From positions 1 through 59,196 of the forward strand of contig CAJXPD010000022.1 of the NCBI GenBank assembly GCA_913057785.1: DNA of 59,196 bases, given 5' to 3'. Positions 53,850-59,196 of the stretch are shown one piece after another. Source of the DNA: an uncultured Lewinella sp. (GTDB lineage: Bacteria > Bacteroidota > Bacteroidia > Chitinophagales > Saprospiraceae). The position numbers were made by a program, and so were the translations under genes. The number at the start of each line of letters is the position of its first letter. Position 1 is the first letter of the stretch. Under the pieces are notes generated by a model. That model was not told the origin of the DNA and ran no database searches. It was given only the letters and a program-made list of their open reading frames with translations.

Positions 53850-55310
53850 ATGATCCAACTCAGCAACCCTCAACTATTTAAGACCCAAGCATATATAAAT
53901 GGCCAATGGGCCGACTCTCAATCTGACAGACGTATTGAAGTTCGCAACCCCTTTGACCAAAACCTGCTGGGCAGTGTTCCTGATCTAGGCGTTGAAGATT
54001 GCGTGGCAGCTATCGAAGCAGCTTCCTCGGCCTTCCTAGAATGGAGAGCCCTTACGGCCGCCCAACGTAGCCAGATTCTTAGAAAGTGGTACCAACTACA
54101 GCTCGAAAACGTAGATGACCTTGCTAAGATACTTACCCTAGAACAAGGGAAACCATTAGCTGAAGCCAAAGGAGAGATTCGTTACGGAGCCAGTTTTGTA
54201 GAATGGTTCGCTGAGGAAGCCAAAAGAGTATATGGCGATGTAATTCCTGGCCATGGTGCCGACAAAAGGATCACAGTCATCAAGCAGCCAATCGGCGTGG
54301 TGGGCGCGATCACGCCGTGGAACTTCCCCAATGCCATGATCACGCGCAAAATCGCCCCAGCTTTAGCCGCGGGCTGCACCGTCGTCATCAAACCCTCTGA
54401 ATTAACGCCTTTCAGCGCCTTGGCACTGGCGGAACTAGCCGAGCAGGCGGGCTTCCCGGCTGGAGTGATCAATATCTTAACCACTACCGATGCTCCCGCT
54501 ATCGGCCAGGAATTGACCGCTAATCCTAAAGTCAAAAAGATATCCTTCACCGGTTCTACTCGCGTCGGTAAGATCTTACTTCGGCAAGCGGCAGATTCGG
54601 TCAAGAAAGTATCGATGGAATTAGGGGGAAATGCTCCCTTTATCGTCTTCGAAGATGCAGACATAGATGCTGCAGTCGAAGGAGCGATGGCTTCTAAATT
54701 TAGGAATGCAGGACAAACCTGTGTTTGTAGCAACCGCATATTTGCGCATGAGAAGATTTACGATGAATTCGTGGCCAAATTGGCTAAGGCCATCCCTGAT
54801 ATCAAAGTGGGTAATGGCATGGAGCCTGGCACCAACGTTGGCCCCTTGATTGAGGCCAAAGCCCTTTCCTTTGTCGAAGCAGTCGTACAAGATGCTACAG
54901 ACAAGGGAGCCGAGGTGGTTACTGGCGGTCAACGATCTAAGGATCACGACCTGATTTTCGAGCCTACGTTGATTACCAACCCAAGTTCGGAGATGATGGT
55001 ATACAGAGAAGAGATATTCGGCCCCGTAGCCCCTGTCTTCAAATTCAGCTCCGAGGAAGAAGTCATTGCCCTGGCCAATGATACCTCCTATGGACTCGCC
55101 TCTTATTTCTACGGACGAGACTATGCCCGAATCTGGCGCGTGGCTGAAGCCCTGGAATATGGCATGGTCGGGATCAACACCGGAATGATCTCCACTACCG
55201 TAGCTCCTTTCGGAGGTATTAAGGAAAGCGGTTTTGGTCGTGAGGGCTCCAAGTACGGGATAGATGACTACGTGAATATCAAATATATGTGTTGGGGTGG
55301 AGTGAGTTAA
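53850..55310 (+). CDS. gabD: NAD(P)-dependent succinate-semialdehyde dehydrogenase
   Basis: The 486-residue aldehyde dehydrogenase has NGQWADSQSDRRIEVRNP at the start, GVVGAITPWNFPNAMITRK (~150), the coenzyme loop FTGSTRVGK (~233-241), the base Glu in SMELGGNAPF (~258) and the catalytic Cys in GQTCVCSNRI (~291). The C-terminal PFGGIKESGFGREGSKYGIDDY is typical of GabD. It would oxidise succinate semialdehyde to succinate in GABA or gamma-hydroxybutyrate breakdown. No GABA aminotransferase gene is adjacent, so related aldehydes are also possible. Confidence 0.93.
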   Translation: MIQLSNPQLFKTQAYINGQWADSQSDRRIEVRNPFDQNLLGSVPDLGVEDCVAAIEAASSAFLEWRALTAAQRSQILRKWYQLQLENVDDLAKILTLEQGKPLAEAKGEIRYGASFVEWFAEEAKRVYGDVIPGHGADKRITVIKQPIGVVGAITPWNFPNAMITRKIAPALAAGCTVVIKPSELTPFSALALAELAEQAGFPAGVINILTTTDAPAIGQELTANPKVKKISFTGSTRVGKILLRQAADSVKKVSMELGGNAPFIVFEDADIDAAVEGAMASKFRNAGQTCVCSNRIFAHEKIYDEFVAKLAKAIPDIKVGNGMEPGTNVGPLIEAKALSFVEAVVQDATDKGAEVVTGGQRSKDHDLIFEPTLITNPSSEMMVYREEIFGPVAPVFKFSSEEEVIALANDTSYGLASYFYGRDYARIWRVAEALEYGMVGINTGMISTTVAPFGGIKESGFGREGSKYGIDDYVNIKYMCWGGVS

Positions 55311-55334
55311 CGAATAGGTCACGAAATATTTACC

Positions 55335-55853
55335 TTATCGCGGAACCAGCGGAATCGTATCCCGATCATTTTTGAAATTGATCAGTCGATCTTCTTGAAT
55401 CATCATTTCATGATCTTCTGACTTTAATCTCCATCCGGAACCTTTTCGGTTGTAGGTTCCAGACATATATCCCTGGGAAGAATTAGGGCTTGAACGAAGA
55501 GAAATGTAAAAGGTAGAATCTCGTTTAGAGCGATCTAGGATGTATTTCTGCCCCTTCTCGTAAAACACCCACGATTCCCAACTTCGATCCACATTTCGCC
55601 GGATGCCATCTTGAAACAAGAAGAACATCATCACTGTAGCAATAAGACTGTTGAGCCAGAATAATTGGGCATATTCTTTCCATTTGAACACATGAAAAAT
55701 ACAGGCCACTATTGCATTGATCAAGAAGACGAATGGCACCAGTATAATCAGTCCGATACCTACGCTTGGGTCTGGATCCATATCGTGCACCCACAGCCAA
55801 ATCAGCACAAAGTCTAAAATGATGGCCAACAAAAGTGAGGGAGTCTTTTTCAT
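55335..55853 (-). CDS. Membrane protein of unknown function
   Basis: The 172-residue protein, from ATG 55853 (MKKTPSLLLAIILDFVLIWL), has three hydrophobic helices, one more at VGIGLIILVPFVFLINAIVACIF and one at LFWLNSLIATVMMFFLF, then a soluble C-terminal domain with basic, strand-forming segments (FYISLRSSPNSSQGYMSGTYNR). A reading from 56102 adds 83 residues without family character and overlaps the promoter of the CocE-type gene, so it is rejected. It is convergent with the dehydrogenase gene. Confidence 0.7.
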   Translation of the reverse strand: MKKTPSLLLAIILDFVLIWLWVHDMDPDPSVGIGLIILVPFVFLINAIVACIFHVFKWKEYAQLFWLNSLIATVMMFFLFQDGIRRNVDRSWESWVFYEKGQKYILDRSKRDSTFYISLRSSPNSSQGYMSGTYNRKGSGWRLKSEDHEMMIQEDRLINFKNDRDTIPLVPR

Positions 55854-55986
55854 GGAGTCGCGGTATGAGTTATAGGATGGGAAACACGAAATTCCATTAA
55901 TAATCTCCTTTTTGATACGGTATAGGAATTTATTCCGACCAACAAGCTCCAAAATTTGCTTAGATTCGTTTAGAACAAAACCAATC

Positions 55987-57855
55987 ATGAAGCACACATT
56001 CCTTCCCTTTCTATTCATACTATACACATTTACCCTTTTTGCCCAATCCCAAGCATTCTTCGAGCCTGTCCCAGGGGTGGATGGACTGCAGGTCAAACGC
56101 AATGTGATGATTCCAGCGAAAGATGGTATCGGTCTGGCTACCGATATTTACCGGATGGGAGCTGGGCGGACACCCTTACCCATAGTTCTTCAACGGACTC
56201 CATACGGCAAAACCAGCGATCGTTTCAAGGCGGTGATTACTCATTTAGCTTCGAGGGGCTACATCGTCGCCGTACAAGATCTCAGAGGAAGATATGATTC
56301 GGAAGGTATATTCAGCAAATACAGTCCTAAGGAAGCCGGAGACGGTGCTACCACGGTTGAATGGCTGGCTCAGCAGGATTTTTCCAATGGTAAAGTAGGC
56401 ATGTGGGGGACCTCCTATGGCGCCCATACTCAAGCGGATGCCTCCAAGCTCAACCCAAAGGGTCTGGCAGCTATGATTCTGAACATGGGAGGAATGACCA
56501 ATGCCTGGGATCATGCCGTTCGACAAGGCGGTGCCTTTGAGTTAGGGAGAGAATTGACCTGGGCCTTCCGGCAGATTCCAGCGGAAATCAAAGATCCCGT
56601 CGTACAGAAACACTTTGAAAAAGAAAAAGTAACCGATTGGTATACGGCTTGGCCGTTCCGCAAAGGCCTGAACCCCCTTTCCATTGCACCCAACTTCGAA
56701 GATTACATCCTGGAAGAGCTTACTCATGCAGATTATGATGAGTTCTGGAAGGCCAGCGGCATAAATTGGGAGGAATATTACGAGCAAACAGCAGATGTCC
56801 CGATGGTTCACGTTGGTGGATGGTATGATATCTTTCTGCGCGGCACCATAAGAAACTTTGTAGTTCTGGATAGTCTGCAAACTAGCCCCAAGTGGCTAAT
56901 CATTGGCCCATGGACGCATAGTGGAAATGGTAGAACCTATGCCGGAGACGTCGACTTTGGGGAGGCGGCTAGTATTGCCGATTTCCGGGTAGAATACCAA
57001 GGTTTATGGTTCGATTACCTGCTAAAAGGAATAGCACAAGAACGTATCAAAGCCGAACCGGTCCAATTGTTTATCATGGGCACCGGAGATGGTAGCAAAA
57101 ACCGTGAAGGTCGACTCAATCATGGAGGCTATTGGCGAGGCTTCGATGCCTGGCCCCCTTCCGAATTACAAACTCAAACTTTTTATCTGAATGACGAAGG
57201 TGGCTTACAGAAAAGCGCACCAACAAAAGGGGGAGCCAGCACTACTTTCACCTATGATCCGGAGCATCCCGTCCCCACCTTGGGTGGCAATGTTTCTGCT
57301 CGTGTAAAGGATGGCGCTTTTAATCAACGAGAACGCCCAGACTTTGTCGGCAGTAGTCCTCCTTATCTACCGCTCAAGGCCCGTCCGGATATAGTCGTCT
57401 TTCAAACACCTCCCTTAGAAGAAGACATCTGTATTGCCGGCCCAATAGAGGTGGAGCTTTTCGTGGCTTCAGATGCTGTAGATACAGATTTTACAGTCAA
57501 GCTGTTGGATGTCTATCCTCCTTCCGTGGATTTTCCGGAAGGATTTGATTTGAACTTAACGGATGGGGTTGTGCGTATGAGTTATCGCAATGGTCGACAT
57601 ACCCGGGATCTGATCAAACCAGGAGAAGTTTACCGGCTGAAGATAGATTTATTCCCCACTGCCAATGTCTTTAAAAAAGGGCATCGGATCAGGCTAGACA
57701 TTTCCAGTAGCAATTTTCCAAGATGGGATGTTAATCCTAATACTGGAGAGCCTTTAGGAAAACATCGAAGAATGATCAAGGCGAATAACACGATTTTTCA
57801 TTCCGTAAGTCAAGCCTCCAAAATTTCACTTTCGGTACTACCAAAGAAAGACTAG
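55987..57855 (+). CDS. CocE/NonD-family hydrolase (S15-type), exported
   Basis: The 622-residue protein has a signal peptide (MKHTFLPFLFILYTFTLFA), an alpha/beta hydrolase domain and a C-terminal jelly-roll domain. The nucleophile is in GMWGTSYGAHTQAD (~143), the Asp in VGGWYDIFLRG and the His in IGPWTHSGNGRTY. The closing domain has ASDAVDTDFTVKLLDVYPP and RLDISSSNFPRWDVNPNTGEP. Members include cocaine esterase, glutaryl acylases and X-Pro dipeptidyl peptidases; the substrate here is unknown. The upstream start at 55912 is rejected because it precedes the signal peptide. Confidence 0.93.
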   Translation: MKHTFLPFLFILYTFTLFAQSQAFFEPVPGVDGLQVKRNVMIPAKDGIGLATDIYRMGAGRTPLPIVLQRTPYGKTSDRFKAVITHLASRGYIVAVQDLRGRYDSEGIFSKYSPKEAGDGATTVEWLAQQDFSNGKVGMWGTSYGAHTQADASKLNPKGLAAMILNMGGMTNAWDHAVRQGGAFELGRELTWAFRQIPAEIKDPVVQKHFEKEKVTDWYTAWPFRKGLNPLSIAPNFEDYILEELTHADYDEFWKASGINWEEYYEQTADVPMVHVGGWYDIFLRGTIRNFVVLDSLQTSPKWLIIGPWTHSGNGRTYAGDVDFGEAASIADFRVEYQGLWFDYLLKGIAQERIKAEPVQLFIMGTGDGSKNREGRLNHGGYWRGFDAWPPSELQTQTFYLNDEGGLQKSAPTKGGASTTFTYDPEHPVPTLGGNVSARVKDGAFNQRERPDFVGSSPPYLPLKARPDIVVFQTPPLEEDICIAGPIEVELFVASDAVDTDFTVKLLDVYPPSVDFPEGFDLNLTDGVVRMSYRNGRHTRDLIKPGEVYRLKIDLFPTANVFKKGHRIRLDISSSNFPRWDVNPNTGEPLGKHRRMIKANNTIFHSVSQASKISLSVLPKKD

Positions 57856-57972
57856 ACACAGCGTCCCATAATATGACCCCATTGAAAGCACAGGCAGTGG
57901 AAAATCAAACTTACTTGCCAGGGTAAGCGCAATTATCTTCCAATCCTCTTTTCTTTAACAGGTTCAGTGGTT

Positions 57973-58011
57973 CAAAGAAAAACAGCGGTAAGCCTTTTGG
58001 GTTTACCGCTG
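57973..58011 (-). terminator. Rho-independent terminator after the RICIN-DUF1566 gene
   Basis: CAGCGGTAAGCC and GGGTTTACCGCTG (57983-58011) form a stem of about 11 bp with one bulge around TTTT, 33 nt past the stop at 58045. On the minus strand it is followed by TTTTTCTTTG. Confidence 0.75.
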
Positions 58012-58044
58012 ATCTGTTTATCATCAAAAGCTAAATGTTATTGC

Positions 58045-58974
58045 TTATTTACCAGGAATACTGACCGTGGCTCCGGCTGGAAAAGTTCTCACCGCTCGCA
58101 CATGGCTAGGGTCCTCCTCCCAATGAGGAAAACGCTCTCCGTGAAGCAAGTCTAATGACCACATATTGTGTTCATCTAGTTTTTCAGAGCTCCAATACCA
58201 CTGATTCTGGAAATGCGTTTTACCTGACTTCCTAAGATTTACATACATTACCTCCAGTTCGTTTAAAGTAGGCAAGCGCCAATCATTTTTTCCTCCGGAT
58301 GAATAGTTTTCGCAAGCTTGCATCGCCTGTTGGAAGCCCATATCTTCACCGAAATCCTCTTCTGCACAAATCAATCCTCGTTGCCCTGTTTCATCCACAT
58401 AAAAAACGATGCCTCCATCAGCTTTCATGCCGACTTCCAGCTTTGGGCCTGGTGCTATGGGTGTGCTCGGTACATCGGCCTCCGTTATCCTCCAAAACTG
58501 GCTTGCAATATTTCCTACGGGATTTAAAAAAGCAACAGGATTTTCCGGATCAATATTCCCGTCCAGTGCCTTCTCTGTTTGCCACCCGTTGGCGAATCGG
58601 TATAAGCCTTCCCCAGAGGGAACGATCATCCAGTATTGTCCGCTGTAACCCGCATTATCTGTTAACCTCATTGTATTGTTCGTACCATCGTTGATTACGT
58701 CTATCACCTTGCCTGGGCCTTGTGATTTGCAAGCCAACTTGATGGCACCGCCTCCTTGTGGCATGATCTTCCAAAGTTGCCCTTCAGAAGCCCCAGTCGG
58801 TGCCATACTGATGACCATATTTTCTAAGTTAACATCGAGGGAATAGTCTTCCCCGGTCCAAATATTGGTCAGTCTGTAGAACTTGTTTTCATCAAATTCA
58901 ACCTGCTGAGCCATGACCGCTCGAAAACAAGCAATCGACAGCAGCAGCAGCATAAAATATCTTTGCTTTTTCAT
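58045..58974 (-). CDS. Exported RICIN-lectin-like / DUF1566 (Lcl C-terminal) protein
   Basis: The 309-residue protein has a signal peptide (MKKQRYFMLLLLSIACFRAVMA), a ricin-type beta-trefoil (~25-160: repeats ending GQLWKIMPQGG, GQYWMIVPSGEG, SQFWRITEA) and a DUF1566/Lcl_C domain (~190-309: KADGGIVFYVDETGQRGLICA, GGKNDWRLPTLNELEVMY, YWSSEKL ... WSLDLLHGE). The trefoil suggests sugar binding; the second domain is common on surface and adhesion proteins. It lies 18 nt after a tail-collar/microcystin-dependent family gene on the same strand. Confidence 0.88.
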   Translation of the reverse strand: MKKQRYFMLLLLSIACFRAVMAQQVEFDENKFYRLTNIWTGEDYSLDVNLENMVISMAPTGASEGQLWKIMPQGGGAIKLACKSQGPGKVIDVINDGTNNTMRLTDNAGYSGQYWMIVPSGEGLYRFANGWQTEKALDGNIDPENPVAFLNPVGNIASQFWRITEADVPSTPIAPGPKLEVGMKADGGIVFYVDETGQRGLICAEEDFGEDMGFQQAMQACENYSSGGKNDWRLPTLNELEVMYVNLRKSGKTHFQNQWYWSSEKLDEHNMWSLDLLHGERFPHWEEDPSHVRAVRTFPAGATVSIPGK

Positions 58975-58992
58975 GGATAAGTTTTTGGTGGG

Positions 58993-59196
58993 TTAGTTTC
59001 GAGATGGGAAGACACCTTGCAAGGCAATGATATAATTTACCGCAAGACTGGGCTGCATGGTCGTTACTTCAGATGGAAACCCAGAGATTGCCATATCTCC
59101 AGAAGACGCTCTAGTCACCTGTACGGTTTGGGGATTAATCGCTACTTGCTCTGAGCCCCACTTTTGTCCTAAACGTACGGTGCTTAATCCTGGGCC
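58993..59196 (-). CDS. C-terminal end of a tail-collar/microcystin-dependent family protein
   Basis: This is the 3' end (67 codons plus stop) of a gene that extends beyond the right edge. It ends in AVNYIIALQGVFPSRN, the typical tail of phage-tail-collar/microcystin-dependent protein (MdpB-like) family members. It lies 18 nt upstream of the RICIN-DUF1566 gene on the same strand and is probably co-transcribed with it. The pairing suggests a surface or extracellular structure. Confidence 0.8.
   Translation of the reverse strand, partial: GPGLSTVRLGQKWGSEQVAINPQTVQVTRASSGDMAISGFPSEVTTMQPSLAVNYIIALQGVFPSRN

Noticed and set aside
54621..55322. 233-codon minus-strand ORF opposite gabD
   Set aside because: A shadow of the aldehyde dehydrogenase gene, whose motifs are complete on the plus strand.
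1..59196. CRISPR arrays, tRNA/rRNA genes, insertion sequences and riboswitches
   Set aside because: Read for but none found; no regularly spaced repeats with unique spacers and no transposase-like proteins.

Overview
The window is from a member of the Bacteroidota. The signs are a SusC/RagA-type TonB-dependent receptor next to a one-piece hybrid two-component system (propeller, Y_Y_Y, kinase, receiver, AraC), several AraC regulators, many exported beta-barrel proteins and serine hydrolases, and promoter-like TAnnTTTG boxes in place of sigma-70 boxes. No rRNA, tRNA, CRISPR array or insertion sequence was seen. Coding density is high and most genes lie on the minus strand.

Layout. 1-6437: the 5' part of a susC-like gene, a 37-codon membrane ORF in front of it, and a divergent hybrid sensor-regulator; this is the edge of a glycan-utilisation locus. 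6522-9321: an AraC regulator, an SDR-fold protein lacking its catalytic residues and a beta-barrel protein. 9500-14421: a four-gene unit on the minus strand with an NRPS-like adenylate-forming enzyme, a membrane flavocytochrome-like reductase resembling fungal TmpA, an enoyl-CoA hydratase and an outer-membrane protein. It has a terminator at its end, and 11-bp-spaced direct repeats sit 10 bp upstream of its putative -7 box. Directly upstream is an OmpR-type response regulator/histidine kinase pair whose regulator is frameshifted near its C-terminus. 17212-18366: an exported propeller with a His-rich N-terminus. 18896-22917: a propeller/Y_Y_Y/GAF sensor that overlaps a glutamate-receptor-like K+ channel gene by 4 nt.

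22994-26305: pirin, FMN reductase, DoxX, a beta-barrel protein and a Crp/Fnr regulator. 26356-29096: small immunity-like genes (one barstar-like, one broken by a stop codon), a nucleotidyltransferase and an ADP-ribosylglycohydrolase. 29157-38447: S41 peptidase, two beta-lactamase-fold hydrolases, an AlkD-like protein, a membrane AraC regulator, a SnoaL-like protein, a lipoprotein esterase and small membrane proteins. 38599-41422: AraC, gluconokinase, KdgF-like cupin and a secreted protein. 41762-48784: an S9 peptidase, then a TonB-dependent receptor with a TPR/coiled-coil/class III cyclase gene 10 nt behind it. 48850-53471: MBL hydrolase, Nramp-like transporter, FMN-dependent hydroxyacid dehydrogenase and di-haem peroxidase, closely spaced. 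53850-59196: succinate-semialdehyde dehydrogenase, a membrane protein, a CocE-type hydrolase, a RICIN-DUF1566 protein and the end of a tail-collar/microcystin-dependent family gene.

The strongest candidate for an undescribed system is the RR/HK-linked adenylate-forming enzyme plus TmpA-like unit. In fungi the two activities occur in one polypeptide linked to self-made developmental signals; here they are split and sit behind a PhoB-box-like promoter. The propeller-GAF/ligand-gated channel pair and the TonB receptor/cyclase pair are the next most interesting.
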